Below are positions 29,975 through 40,544 of a stretch of DNA of 56,699 nt, one piece after another. Below the pieces are notes generated by a model. That model did not search any database. It saw only the letters and a list, made by a program, of their open reading frames with translations, and was not told the DNA's origin. Source of the stretch: an uncultured Balneolaceae bacterium (GTDB lineage Bacteria; Bacteroidota; Rhodothermia; Balneolales; Balneolaceae); assembly GCA_937125285.1 (NCBI GenBank), contig CAKZLH010000012.1, positions 1 through 56,699 on the forward strand, read 5' to 3'. The first letter of the stretch is position 1; each line of letters starts with the position of its first letter. A program made the position numbers and the translations under genes.

Positions 29975-32900
29975 ATGTTAAATAAAACCATACGTTTTTT
30001 TCTTGAAAACAAGTTGATAGCAATACTTCTGTTGCTACTATTAATAGGCTGGGGAATCATCGTATCTCCTTTTGGTTGGAGTTTTGCTTCCTTACCAAGC
30101 GACCCAGTCCCAGTTGATGCCATCCCTGATCTGGGCGAGAATCAACAAATCGTTTACACTCCTTGGGCAGGTCAATCCCCACAGGATGTAGAAGACCAAA
30201 TTACCTATCCACTAACAACTCAGTTACTTACAGTTCCTGGTGTAAAAACAGTTCGCAGCACCTCTATCATTGGCTTTTCCAGCATATATGTCATTTTCAA
30301 CGAAGAGGTGGATTTTTACTGGAGCCGATCACGCATCCTCGAAAAACTGAATTCCCTACCTGGCGGAACCCTCCCTGAAGATGTAACACCAGCACTTGGT
30401 CCCGATGCCACGGGGCTTGGTCAGGTTTTTTGGTACACTCTAGAAGGTCGCGATGAAGAAGGGAATCCGGCCGGAGGTTGGGATCTTCAGGAGCTTCGTA
30501 GTATTCAGGATTATTATGTGGGATATGCACTTTCCGGGGCTGAAGGTGTAGCTGAAGTATCACCAATAGGAGGTTACATAAAAGAATATCAGGTAGATGT
30601 GAACCCAAACTTACTTCAGGTGTATAATATAAGCCTCACTGATGTATTTAATGCCGTTCGCAAAAGTAATGCAGAGGTAGCTGCCAGAACCATTGAGCTT
30701 AATAATGCAGAATACCTGATTCGTGGATTAGGCTATATACGCGGTCTTGAAGATCTGGAGGAATCGGTAGTTAAAGTGGTAGACAATACTCCAGTTCGGG
30801 TAAAGGACGTAGCCTTTGTAACGATGGGACCCGCCATGCGGCGCGGTGCCTTGGATAAGGCGGGAGCGGAAGCAGTGGGAGCTGTTGTCGTTGCCCGCCA
30901 GGGAGCAAACCCGCAAGAAGTGATTGATAATGTAAAAGCTAAAATCAAAGAACTAAGCCCCGGACTGCCCATTAAAACCCTCGCTGATGGTACATCATCA
31001 AAAGTAACCATCGTCCCGTTTTATGATCGTTCGGAGTTAATTTCTGAAACATTAGGTACTTTAGAAGAAGCTCTCACCCTCGAAATCCTGATTACGATTA
31101 TTGTCATTGTAATCATGGTTATGAATTTGCGCACCTCCTTCCTCATTTCAGCTATGTTACCGGTGGCCGTGCTAATGACCTTTATAGCCATGAAATACGG
31201 AGGGGTTGACGCAAATATTGTTGCCCTTTCTGGAATAGCTATTGCTATCGGAACCATTGTAGATATGGGAGTAATCCTCTCTGAAAATATGCTGCGCCAT
31301 ATTGAGAATAAAAGTGAGGATGAGCCTTTACTTGAAGTTATTTACAATGCGACCACTGAAGTCGCTTCAGCTGTTGTTACAGCAGTTTCTACTACTATCG
31401 TAAGTTTCCTACCTGTGTTCACAATGATTGCAGCAGAAGGGAAACTGTTCAAACCATTGGCTTACACCAAAACTTTTGCTTTAGTAGCTTCCATAATCAT
31501 TTCCATTACTCTTATCCCACCCTTTGCTCATTGGCTGTTTTCAATCAGGATTAATAAACGGATAATAAAACTGTTCTGGAACCTAGCATTAGTAACCGTT
31601 GGAGTAATCATTCTTATTATAGGTCCTATCTGGGCAGGCTTGGCATTAATTGGATTTGGGTTCATTAATGGTTCTACACTATTTCTTTCTGATAAATTTG
31701 CAAATAGAACAAAATTTCTCAACAATGGATTAAGTGTAGTTATTGTGACCTGGCTACTCACACAATACTGGCTCCCACTCGGTCCGTCAACTGCATTCAC
31801 TTGGAATTTATTCTTTGTGATTTTACTAATTGGTATGATCCTATTGAGTTTTTGGCTGGTCATTCATTATTACGGGGTTCTAATAGCCTGGTGCCTGGAT
31901 CACAAACTCACATTTCTTTCTATTCCTTCCTTCTTCATGATACTCGGAATGGTTATTTGGTTGGGATTCGGGACTGTTTTCGGATTCATTGGCAAAACAG
32001 GTCTTGAACATACGCGACTCTGGTCAGCAGCAGAAGAAACCTTCCCCGGATTGGGTAAAGAATTCATGCCAGCCTTAGATGAAGGTGCCTTTCTACTTAT
32101 GCCCACTACAATGCCTCATGCCGGAGTTGAAGAAGCACTTGATGTTATGCAGAAAATTGATATGGCAGTTGCAGCAATACCGGAAGTAGAAAATGTAGTT
32201 GGTAAAATGGGGCGTACAACTTCTGCGCTCGATCCTGCTCCCATTTCTATGTATGAAAACCTTATTGAATACAAATCCGAGTATAAAACCGGTGAGGATG
32301 GACGTCGAATCCAATTTAAAATAGATAGTTATGGAGAGTTTGTTCGAGATGAATCAGGAGAGTTAATTCCCGACCAAAATGGAAAATACTTTCGTCAATG
32401 GCGTGATCATATTCAAACACCCGATGACATCTGGAATGAAATTGTAGCCGCAGCCAAAATTCCAGGAACAACCTCAGCTCCTAAACTCCAGCCTATTCAG
32501 ACCCGGTTAGTTATGTTGCAATCTGGTATGAGAGCACCAATGGGTGTGAAAGTAAAAGGCCCCAATCTGGAAACGATTGAAGCTTTCGGACTTCAGCTGG
32601 AGGAAGTATTAAAACAGACTCCTGGTGTAAACCCTTCTTCCGTATTTGCTGACCGTATCGTTGGAAAGCCTTACCTCGAAATAAACTGGGATCGAACCCA
32701 ACTGGCTCGGTATGGACTTTCTGTGCAGGACGTACAGCGATTTGTAACCATTGGAATTGGCGGTATGCCCGCATCAACTTCAGTAGAAGGTCGCGAGCGA
32801 TATCCTATCCGAGTACGATATGCAAGAGAATTCCGGGATAGCCCTGAAGCTATCTCTGGTTTACTAGTTCCCACAGAATCAGGTGCCCAGATACCCCTCT

Positions 32901-33715
32901 CTCAACTTGCAAGTATTGAATTTCGCAGAGGACCTCAAGCCATCAAAAGTGAGGATACCTTCCTGATTGGATACGTGATTTTTGATAAAACCGACGACTA
33001 TGCCGAGGTTGAGGTTATTGAAAACGCACAACAAACAATTCAGCAAAAAATAGCGGATGGTTCTTTGAATATACCTGCCGGTATCAGTTTTGAATTTGCC
33101 GGGAGTTATGAAAATCAGGTTCGGGCTGAAAAGCGATTGGGGATCATCCTACCTATCGCACTCATCGCCATTTTCCTGATTATGTATTTCCAGTTCAAAT
33201 CTGTTGCTACAACAGGTATGATTTTCACCAGCATTTTCGTGGCTTGGGCAGGAGGGTTCCTTCTCGTATGGCTCTATGGACAACCTTGGTTTTTGGATTT
33301 CGACCTGTTTGGACAGAATCTCCGGGATCTTTTTCAAATGGGCAAAATAAATCTGAGCGTAGCCGTTTGGGTCGGGTTTATAGCTCTCTTCGGTGTGGCT
33401 TCTGATGGAGGTGTGGTAATGGCAACCTACCTCGATCAATTATTTGATCGCAAGAAGCCTTCAAGCAATGAAGAGATTAGGGCTGCGGTAATAGAAGCAA
33501 GTACCCGAAGAATTCGACCCACCCTCATGACCACAGCCACTACCATTCTGGCTTTAATACCAGTACTCACCTCAACAGGGCGTGGAGCTGATATTATGGT
33601 TCCCATGGCAATTCCAAGTGTGGGTGGAATGCTCCTTCAGGTCATAACCCTGTTCGTCGTGCCTGTTCTTTATGCAATTTGGAAAGAATTCAACCTCAAA
33701 AGGAGCTTAAAATGA
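29975..33715 (+). CDS. cusA: CusA/CzcA-family heavy-metal efflux RND transporter (Cu/Ag-type)
   Basis: DPVPVDAIPDLGENQQIVYTPWAGQSPQDVEDQITYPL and GVASDGGVVMATYLDQ motifs; start at MLNKTIRFFLENK. Confidence 0.93.
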   Translation: MLNKTIRFFLENKLIAILLLLLLIGWGIIVSPFGWSFASLPSDPVPVDAIPDLGENQQIVYTPWAGQSPQDVEDQITYPLTTQLLTVPGVKTVRSTSIIGFSSIYVIFNEEVDFYWSRSRILEKLNSLPGGTLPEDVTPALGPDATGLGQVFWYTLEGRDEEGNPAGGWDLQELRSIQDYYVGYALSGAEGVAEVSPIGGYIKEYQVDVNPNLLQVYNISLTDVFNAVRKSNAEVAARTIELNNAEYLIRGLGYIRGLEDLEESVVKVVDNTPVRVKDVAFVTMGPAMRRGALDKAGAEAVGAVVVARQGANPQEVIDNVKAKIKELSPGLPIKTLADGTSSKVTIVPFYDRSELISETLGTLEEALTLEILITIIVIVIMVMNLRTSFLISAMLPVAVLMTFIAMKYGGVDANIVALSGIAIAIGTIVDMGVILSENMLRHIENKSEDEPLLEVIYNATTEVASAVVTAVSTTIVSFLPVFTMIAAEGKLFKPLAYTKTFALVASIIISITLIPPFAHWLFSIRINKRIIKLFWNLALVTVGVIILIIGPIWAGLALIGFGFINGSTLFLSDKFANRTKFLNNGLSVVIVTWLLTQYWLPLGPSTAFTWNLFFVILLIGMILLSFWLVIHYYGVLIAWCLDHKLTFLSIPSFFMILGMVIWLGFGTVFGFIGKTGLEHTRLWSAAEETFPGLGKEFMPALDEGAFLLMPTTMPHAGVEEALDVMQKIDMAVAAIPEVENVVGKMGRTTSALDPAPISMYENLIEYKSEYKTGEDGRRIQFKIDSYGEFVRDESGELIPDQNGKYFRQWRDHIQTPDDIWNEIVAAAKIPGTTSAPKLQPIQTRLVMLQSGMRAPMGVKVKGPNLETIEAFGLQLEEVLKQTPGVNPSSVFADRIVGKPYLEINWDRTQLARYGLSVQDVQRFVTIGIGGMPASTSVEGRERYPIRVRYAREFRDSPEAISGLLVPTESGAQIPLSQLASIEFRRGPQAIKSEDTFLIGYVIFDKTDDYAEVEVIENAQQTIQQKIADGSLNIPAGISFEFAGSYENQVRAEKRLGIILPIALIAIFLIMYFQFKSVATTGMIFTSIFVAWAGGFLLVWLYGQPWFLDFDLFGQNLRDLFQMGKINLSVAVWVGFIALFGVASDGGVVMATYLDQLFDRKKPSSNEEIRAAVIEASTRRIRPTLMTTATTILALIPVLTSTGRGADIMVPMAIPSVGGMLLQVITLFVVPVLYAIWKEFNLKRSLK

Positions 33716-34995
33716 GACAAATTTATAAATTTTACTATCTACTCATTCTACTTACTGTTTCTCTATCAGCAAACGCTGTAAGCCAAACACTGGAAGAGTA
33801 TCAGACTCAAGCTGCGCAAAATAACCCACAGTTACGTGCTGTTTATTTTGAGTATCTGGCATCACTCCAAAAAGCTCCTCAGGTTAGCGCACTTCCCGAT
33901 CCGGAAGTTGCATTTGCATACTTCATCAGCCCGATAGAAACCCGGCTGGGACCTCAAAGAGCAAGACTCTCTGCCACCCAAATGTTTCCTTGGTTTGGCT
34001 CCCTGGATGATCGTGAGGCAGAAAGCAATCTTAATGCAAAAGCTAAATTTGAGCAGTTCCAAGAACACAGGAATCGTCTGTTTTATAATATGGAACAACT
34101 TTGGGCCGAGCTGTATGAGATTCAGGAGCAGATCCTTCTCGCAAATAAAAACCTAGAGATTGTAAACACCCTTGTTAACACCAGTCTACGTAAGTATGAA
34201 ACCGGACTTGTTCCGCAAGTAGATGTATTACGAGCCCAAATTGAACAAGAGGATCTAAAAACAAAAATCCAGTTGCTGGAAGACAATAAAGAACTTCTGA
34301 TAAAGCAGTTTAATGAGCTTAGAAACATAGAACCTGATGAAACGATTCTTCTGCCAGACACCCTGCCAAAAAATTCGGTATCGACAGTCGATGAACAAGA
34401 GTTGTTAATTAAAGTTAACGCTCGTAATCCTAATTTGAATCAGCTGCGATATAAAGAAGAAGCAGCTGAAAGAGCTATTCAAATTGCGGAAAATAATGGA
34501 AACCCTTCTTTCGGAATTGGATTGGATTATATCGCTACTGGTGAGCGGAATGATATCACATCATTAACTGACAATGGTAAGGATGTCTTTATTGCTCGAT
34601 TAAGTGTAAAAGTTCCCTTATTCAGAAGAAAGTATAGAGCACAAGCTGAGGAGGCAATACTACTCCGATCTGCTGCTCAGGATAGAATCGTGGCCAGTGA
34701 AAACCAACTTGAAACAAGTTTCTATTCTGCTTTACGTGATCTTGAAGATGCTCACCTACGCTTTAAACTCTATGATGAGCAACAAATACAACGAGTAAAT
34801 CAAGCTGTAAATATTCTCCTTCAATCCTATGCATCTGACAATTCGCAGTTCGAGGAGATCCTGAGACTAGAACGAAAATTATTCGCCTATGAGCTTGAAC
34901 GAGTGAAAGCCAAGGCAGATGAATTTCAGGTAATAAGCTACATCCACTACTTGAGTGGTGAACAAAATACAACTCCAGAAGACATTAAATACTAA
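33712..34995 (+). CDS. TolC-family outer-membrane efflux protein (CusC-like)
   Basis: Signal peptide; TolC-like helical repeats; ATGA overlap with cusA. Confidence 0.88.
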   Translation: MRQIYKFYYLLILLTVSLSANAVSQTLEEYQTQAAQNNPQLRAVYFEYLASLQKAPQVSALPDPEVAFAYFISPIETRLGPQRARLSATQMFPWFGSLDDREAESNLNAKAKFEQFQEHRNRLFYNMEQLWAELYEIQEQILLANKNLEIVNTLVNTSLRKYETGLVPQVDVLRAQIEQEDLKTKIQLLEDNKELLIKQFNELRNIEPDETILLPDTLPKNSVSTVDEQELLIKVNARNPNLNQLRYKEEAAERAIQIAENNGNPSFGIGLDYIATGERNDITSLTDNGKDVFIARLSVKVPLFRRKYRAQAEEAILLRSAAQDRIVASENQLETSFYSALRDLEDAHLRFKLYDEQQIQRVNQAVNILLQSYASDNSQFEEILRLERKLFAYELERVKAKADEFQVISYIHYLSGEQNTTPEDIKY

Positions 34996-35005
34996 TCCCA
35001 GATTC

Positions 35006-36328
35006 ATGAAAAACTTAAGAACAATCCTCATTTACATTTCCGTTGGAATAATAGGAATACTCATTGGTGCATTTCTATTCCGTGGAGATTCAAAACCGCA
35101 AACCCTGAATGAACATATTTTGGAAGCTCATACTAATGAGCAAGGCGAAATTATATACACCTGTAGTATGCATCCCCAAATCCGTCAAAAAGAACCTGGA
35201 AACTGCCCAATTTGTGGAATGCAGCTTGTTCCTGTTGATAATCCATCTTCACAGGCTAGTCCTAATGATCTTGTTATGACTCAAGCGGCTATGAAACTTG
35301 CAGAGATTGAAACTACACCTGTATTAAAAAATAAACCCATTTCTTCGATTCGACTACCAGGAAAAGTGGCTGTGAATCAAAACAAAAGTTCCGCTATCAC
35401 ATCACATATTTCAGGACGAATTACTGAACTATACATTGATTTTGAAGGAGACTTTGTAGAAGCCGGTGAGCGAGTGGCTTCTGTTTATTCTCCTGAGCTT
35501 ATTGCCGCCCAACAGGAATTATTTGAGACTGCTAAGTATAAGGAACAAAATCCTGTACTGTATCAGGCAGCAAGAAAGAAACTGGAACTCTGGGAGCTGC
35601 CTTTGTCCACTATTAACGAAATCGAAAATGGGAATACAGTCATGGAGAGCGTGGATATCGTTTCTCCCGTCTCTGGATTTGTCCAGCAAATTAACGTTCA
35701 ACGCCAACAGCATGTAATGGCCGGTTCCGTAATGTATAAGGTGGCAGACTTATCTTCGGTTTGGGTGATGTTTGATGCCTATGAATCAAATGTGTCCGTT
35801 CTTAAAACAGGTCAGCAAATTCACTTTAGTACAACTTCATATCCGGGACAAGTTTTTACCGGCATTGTAGATTACATCGACCCTTCCCTTCAGAATAATT
35901 CCCGCTCGCTTAAGATTCGGGTGGAAGCTGAAAACCCACAGAACCGATTGAAACCAAATATGTTGGTTGAAGGAGTACTTAATGCTTCAGTCAGTGAAGA
36001 AAGCCTACTCTTAATTCCAAGATCAGCCATTCTCTGGACGGGAATCCGGTCTGTGGTTTTTGTTAAAAAAAATGATTCTACAGAGCCGACATTTTCCGCT
36101 CGTGAAATAGTGTTAGGAGAACGAGTGGGAGATCAATATGTAGTTCTGGAAGGTCTTGAAGAAGGAGAAGAGGTTGTTACCAATGGAACATTCAAACTAG
36201 ACAGCGCTGCCCAGCTTGCAGACAAGCTGAGTATGATGAATCGAAATCCCGGCTCCGGAGCTAATCGAACGGGGCACGAAGGACACACGATGGATAATAA
36301 TGCTACCGGAAATAGCCAGACTTCTTAA
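35006..36328 (+). CDS. cusB: efflux RND periplasmic adaptor (CusB-like) with heavy-metal-binding domain
   Basis: YTCSMHPQIRQKEPGNCPICGMQLVP; membrane-fusion HlyD-like core; stop TAA 36326-36328 is in frame with the downstream DUF3347-like ORF. Confidence 0.9.
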   Translation: MKNLRTILIYISVGIIGILIGAFLFRGDSKPQTLNEHILEAHTNEQGEIIYTCSMHPQIRQKEPGNCPICGMQLVPVDNPSSQASPNDLVMTQAAMKLAEIETTPVLKNKPISSIRLPGKVAVNQNKSSAITSHISGRITELYIDFEGDFVEAGERVASVYSPELIAAQQELFETAKYKEQNPVLYQAARKKLELWELPLSTINEIENGNTVMESVDIVSPVSGFVQQINVQRQQHVMAGSVMYKVADLSSVWVMFDAYESNVSVLKTGQQIHFSTTSYPGQVFTGIVDYIDPSLQNNSRSLKIRVEAENPQNRLKPNMLVEGVLNASVSEESLLLIPRSAILWTGIRSVVFVKKNDSTEPTFSAREIVLGERVGDQYVVLEGLEEGEEVVTNGTFKLDSAAQLADKLSMMNRNPGSGANRTGHEGHTMDNNATGNSQTS

Positions 36329-36361
36329 ACTAGTGGTGAGGATCATGCAAATCATCAAAAT

Positions 36362-36826
36362 ATGGAAATGGAATCTACCCCCGCAGCTTTTAAGGCTCAG
36401 CTCCGAGTTGTAATTGAAGAATATCTAACGTTGAAAAACGCCCTGATTCAATCCAATAATAGTGAGGCTTCTATAGCAGCTGGTTCAGTTCTAGAAGCCA
36501 TAAATACTGCTGACATGAGTTTGTTGGAAGGTGAAAACCATATGGAATGGATGCGGTTGTTAGCCACCTTAACTTCGGAAACTGAATCAATCTTGAATTC
36601 ATCTGGCCTTGAAGAACAAAGAACTTCGTTTATGACCCTTTCAACAAAACTGATAGAGGTGGTCAAACACTTTGAAGTTCCAGGTGTGTATTACCAACAA
36701 TTTTGCCCAATGAGTAATAATGGGGAAGGGGCATACTGGCTGAGTAAAAAAGAAGAAATTGCTAATCCTTATTTCGGTGAGCAAATGCACAATTGTGGCG
36801 AGACTATAACTAAAATTGAATTTTAA
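36362..36826 (+). CDS. DUF3347-like domain, probably the detached C-terminal domain of the upstream adaptor
   Basis: Same frame as CusB gene, separated only by TAA and TSGEDHANHQN linker; VYYQQFCPMSNNGEGAYWLSKKEEIANPYFGEQMHNCG. Confidence 0.75.
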   Translation: MEMESTPAAFKAQLRVVIEEYLTLKNALIQSNNSEASIAAGSVLEAINTADMSLLEGENHMEWMRLLATLTSETESILNSSGLEEQRTSFMTLSTKLIEVVKHFEVPGVYYQQFCPMSNNGEGAYWLSKKEEIANPYFGEQMHNCGETITKIEF

Positions 36827-36844
36827 TCTAACCTATACCTGGAA

Positions 36845-37360
36845 ATGAAAACTATTTATTCTCTGATTTTATTTGCATTTATAACAGCAAGTCCAATCTT
36901 GGCTCAAGGTCAACCGCATAGCCATAACGATCACATAGGAAAGTTACTTGGGGTTTATTTTGATATAAAAGATGCTCTGGTGAGTGACAATTTTCAAAGT
37001 GCTAATAGATCGCTTTCCCTTTTTGAAGAAGAAGTCAATTCCAGTTCTGAAATGAACATTCATCCCTCACATGCACAACAGCATGATGCCCATCACGATA
37101 TGATGAAAGAAGCTGTAACATCAGCTACGAGTGCAGAAAACATCGCGCAACTCCGGGGATCGTTTGATGAAATAACGAATGAACTATTAAAGGCTATCGA
37201 AAATCAGGGCTATAGCGAAGGAACCTTATATGTTCAGTTTTGCCCAATGCAAAATGATGGCAAAGGAGCTAAATGGATTAGCCGAGAGGAAAACATTATG
37301 AATCCTTATTTCGGCGCCCAAATGCTTAAATGTGGTAGCAATTTAGATAAAATAGAATAA
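36845..37360 (+). CDS. secreted DUF3347-domain protein
   Basis: Signal peptide, LYVQFCPMQNDGKGAKWISREENIMNPYFGAQMLKCG. Confidence 0.85.
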   Translation: MKTIYSLILFAFITASPILAQGQPHSHNDHIGKLLGVYFDIKDALVSDNFQSANRSLSLFEEEVNSSSEMNIHPSHAQQHDAHHDMMKEAVTSATSAENIAQLRGSFDEITNELLKAIENQGYSEGTLYVQFCPMQNDGKGAKWISREENIMNPYFGAQMLKCGSNLDKIE

Positions 37361-37370
37361 CTCAATAACC

Positions 37371-39443
37371 ATGGAACACAGACACGACCATCACAAACAA
37401 TCTTCTCATGATCAGCATATGAAGAATGAACACCATACTGATCATAAGCATCAACATGTTGCCCAAGAGGATCATACTGGGCATAACCACCATGATCACC
37501 ATGCTCATATGGCACAGGATTTTTTAAAGCGCTTTTGGATTTCCACAGGACTAAGTATTCCAATTATTCTGCTTTCTCCAATGATTCAGGGCTTCCTGGG
37601 ACTCCGTGAGACCCTTTCTTTTCCTGGCGATTTGTTTGTTTCTTTTGTGCTTTCCAGTCTGGTATTCTTTTACGGTGGGTGGCCATTCCTCTCCGGACTA
37701 GTTTCAGAGCTGAAGAAAAAGCAGCCTGGGATGATGACCCTTATTGCCATCGCCATCATAACAGCATATGTATACAGCACCTTGGTCGTGTTTGCGGTAG
37801 AAGGAAAGATCTTCTTTTGGGAACTCGTGACTTTGGTAGATATCATGCTCATTGGTCACTATATCGAAATGAAATCCGTAATGAGTGCCTCCAAAGCCTT
37901 GGAAGAGCTAGCTAAACTTATGCCCTCTGAAGCTCATTTAGTATTAGAGGATGGAAGCCTTAAAGATGTTGCCCTTGAAGAGCTGTCAACCGGAGACAGA
38001 GTAGTTATTAAGCCCGGTGAAAAAATACCTGCTGACGGAGTGGTTTTAAAAGGAAACAGTTCGGTAAATGAATCTCTGATGACTGGTGAATCAAAACCTG
38101 TTACTAAATCTGAAGAAGATGAAGTAATTGGAGGTTCACTTAATGGGGAAGGCTCCCTGACTATAGAAATTAATCGAACAGGTAAAGATTCTTTCTTATC
38201 GCAAGTCATCGATCTTGTAAAACAGGCTCAAGACAGTAAATCCAGAACTCAGGATCTTGCAAACAGGGCTGCTTTCTGGTTAACACTGATTGCCCTCGGA
38301 GCAGGTTTTATCACTTTCTTTATTTGGACGTTTTTTACAACACAGGATTTTGTATTTGCTCTCGAACGTACTGTAACCGTCATGGTTATAGCTTGTCCAC
38401 ATGCTCTTGGCTTAGCCGTACCACTCGTGGTTGCAGTCTCCACCAACCTCGCTGCTCAAAATGGATTTCTTATTCGTAATCGAACTGCTTTTGAAGAAGC
38501 GAGGAACTTAGGTGCGGTGATCTTTGACAAAACCGGGACACTAACCAAAGGAGTATTCGAGGTTACCGAGGTAGTAAATTATTCAGGAGATTTTGAAGAT
38601 AATCGAATTCTTCAATTAGCCGCCTCCCTTGAGCAAAACTCTGAGCACCCCATAGCTCAGGGAATCATAAAAGCATCAGATAACTTACTTGAAATTGAGG
38701 CTTTTAATTCAATTACAGGTAAAGGGATAGAAGGGAAAATTGATGGTCTTCCAGTAAAAGTAGTCAGTCCCGGTTATTTAAAAGATCAGGGCATTGAACA
38801 GCCCAACCAACAGTATCAGAATTTATCTGAACAGGGAAAAACTGTGGTTTTTGTTTTAATTGATGATGAATTACATGCTGCTATCGCTTTAGGGGATACT
38901 ATTCGGGATGACTCTAAAGGAGCTATTAACCAGCTTCATGAAATGGGAATCCAATGCATTATGCTCACTGGTGACAATAAGCAAACTGCGGCTTATGTAG
39001 CCGAGCAATTGGGCCTTGATGACTATTTTGCTGAGGTACTTCCTAACCAAAAGGCCGATAAAATTAAGGAAGTACAATCCCGTGGTCTTAAAGTTGCTAT
39101 GACCGGCGACGGGGTAAATGATGCCCCTGCCCTTGCCCAGGCTGATGTAGGGATAGCAATTGGAGCAGGATCAGATGTTGCTGTTGAGACAGGTGATATC
39201 ATACTCACACAAAGCAATCCTAAAGATGTCGCGGCACTCATCGGATTGGCTAAGGCCACCTATAAAAAAATGGTTCAAAATTTATGGTGGGCTACTGGAT
39301 ACAATGCTCTTGCCATTCCACTTGCCGCTGGTGCACTATATTCGTTTGGAATTATCCTGAATCCTGCGGTAGGAGCCGGTCTAATGTCAGTAAGCACAGT
39401 AATCGTAGCAATAAATGCCAGACTTTTAAAACTCACAAAATAA
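37371..39443 (+). CDS. copB: CopB-like P1B-type ATPase (CPH motif, His-rich N-terminus)
   Basis: HDHHKQSSHDQHMKNEHHTDHKHQH N-terminus; VIACPHALGLAVPL; DKTGTLTKG; MTGDGVNDAPALAQADVGIAIGAG. Confidence 0.92.
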   Translation: MEHRHDHHKQSSHDQHMKNEHHTDHKHQHVAQEDHTGHNHHDHHAHMAQDFLKRFWISTGLSIPIILLSPMIQGFLGLRETLSFPGDLFVSFVLSSLVFFYGGWPFLSGLVSELKKKQPGMMTLIAIAIITAYVYSTLVVFAVEGKIFFWELVTLVDIMLIGHYIEMKSVMSASKALEELAKLMPSEAHLVLEDGSLKDVALEELSTGDRVVIKPGEKIPADGVVLKGNSSVNESLMTGESKPVTKSEEDEVIGGSLNGEGSLTIEINRTGKDSFLSQVIDLVKQAQDSKSRTQDLANRAAFWLTLIALGAGFITFFIWTFFTTQDFVFALERTVTVMVIACPHALGLAVPLVVAVSTNLAAQNGFLIRNRTAFEEARNLGAVIFDKTGTLTKGVFEVTEVVNYSGDFEDNRILQLAASLEQNSEHPIAQGIIKASDNLLEIEAFNSITGKGIEGKIDGLPVKVVSPGYLKDQGIEQPNQQYQNLSEQGKTVVFVLIDDELHAAIALGDTIRDDSKGAINQLHEMGIQCIMLTGDNKQTAAYVAEQLGLDDYFAEVLPNQKADKIKEVQSRGLKVAMTGDGVNDAPALAQADVGIAIGAGSDVAVETGDIILTQSNPKDVAALIGLAKATYKKMVQNLWWATGYNALAIPLAAGALYSFGIILNPAVGAGLMSVSTVIVAINARLLKLTK

Positions 39444-39454
39444 AATCAACTATT

Positions 39455-40528
39455 ATGGAACTTATACCTGAATGGGCTCCCAATATTCATCCATTGGTGA
39501 TTCACTTCCCAATTGCATTTCTGATTCTTGCATTTGGGGCAAACCTTATCACCTTCTTTGTCTCAGATAAATGGTGGGACGAATTAAAAAATACCTTTCT
39601 TTATCTAATTGGGGCAGTCTCAGCTATAGCGGTGTACTACACCGGAAAGGCTGCCGCAGACTCAATATTTCTACCAACCGAGGCTCAGTCTGTGTTAAAC
39701 AATCATGCTGACTGGGCATTATATACAGTTTGGTTTTTTGGGATATATGCTGTTCTCAGAATAGCATCTCATTGGCTGAAACTCCTGGACCGGAAAATAA
39801 TGCGGGTTTTGCTCTTTGCATTAGCAGCACCTGGAATCTTTCTTCTCTATGAAACCGGTGAACATGGAGGAGAAATGGTTTATGGGTATGGGGCTGGCAC
39901 TGGGCAGCTTTTAACAGAAGAGCCATCTGAGCCTGTTTATTCCGAGAGTTTACTAAATGAATCGACCTCTTCATTTGTAACAAATGAAAATGGAAATTGG
40001 CGGTGGGCAATGGGGCCTAATGCTGTTACAGAACTACTGCAAAACTTTCATTGGGTTTCAGGTTCAGTCAATGAGTTGTCTCCAGCAACAGTTCAATCGG
40101 AGGATAATTTCCTTTTAAAACTAACAGCCGCTAATACTCCTAATTTCTTTGTTAGTCACGATAGGTATCAGAATGTTCAGGTAGATATTTATCTGAGTAT
40201 GAGTGATTTCAATGGTGAAATTGAACTTGTACATCATTTTTTGGATACAGAAAACTATGACTATGTTAGTCTTAACTCGGACGGTACTGTGATTCAGGGT
40301 AGAATATCCGGAGGCTCCGATACTAAATTCGAAGAAGCTACAGATTCGGAAGCTGGTATGTTATTTATTCGGGTAGTTGGAAATGGTACTCACTTTCGGG
40401 GGTATATTAACCAGCAAATGGTCGTGCATGGTCATGGAGACGCTCCGTCTAGCGGAGCTGCTGGGATCAGGATTCAAGGAAGCGGAGATATACTAATTGA
40501 CAAGTTTGAACTAACACAACTCAACTAA
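39455..40528 (+). CDS. DUF2231-like membrane protein with C-terminal beta-rich (laminin-G/glucanase-like) domain
   Basis: IHPLVIHFPIAFLILAFGANL; TM helices; start at MELIPEWAPN. Confidence 0.75.
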   Translation: MELIPEWAPNIHPLVIHFPIAFLILAFGANLITFFVSDKWWDELKNTFLYLIGAVSAIAVYYTGKAAADSIFLPTEAQSVLNNHADWALYTVWFFGIYAVLRIASHWLKLLDRKIMRVLLFALAAPGIFLLYETGEHGGEMVYGYGAGTGQLLTEEPSEPVYSESLLNESTSSFVTNENGNWRWAMGPNAVTELLQNFHWVSGSVNELSPATVQSEDNFLLKLTAANTPNFFVSHDRYQNVQVDIYLSMSDFNGEIELVHHFLDTENYDYVSLNSDGTVIQGRISGGSDTKFEEATDSEAGMLFIRVVGNGTHFRGYINQQMVVHGHGDAPSSGAAGIRIQGSGDILIDKFELTQLN

Positions 40529-40544
40529 CTTAAATACAATAACA

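Noticed and set aside
30297-33439. Numerous antisense ORFs inside the RND, ATPase and ABC genes
   Set aside because: They overlap strongly supported coding genes and have low-complexity, out-of-frame composition.
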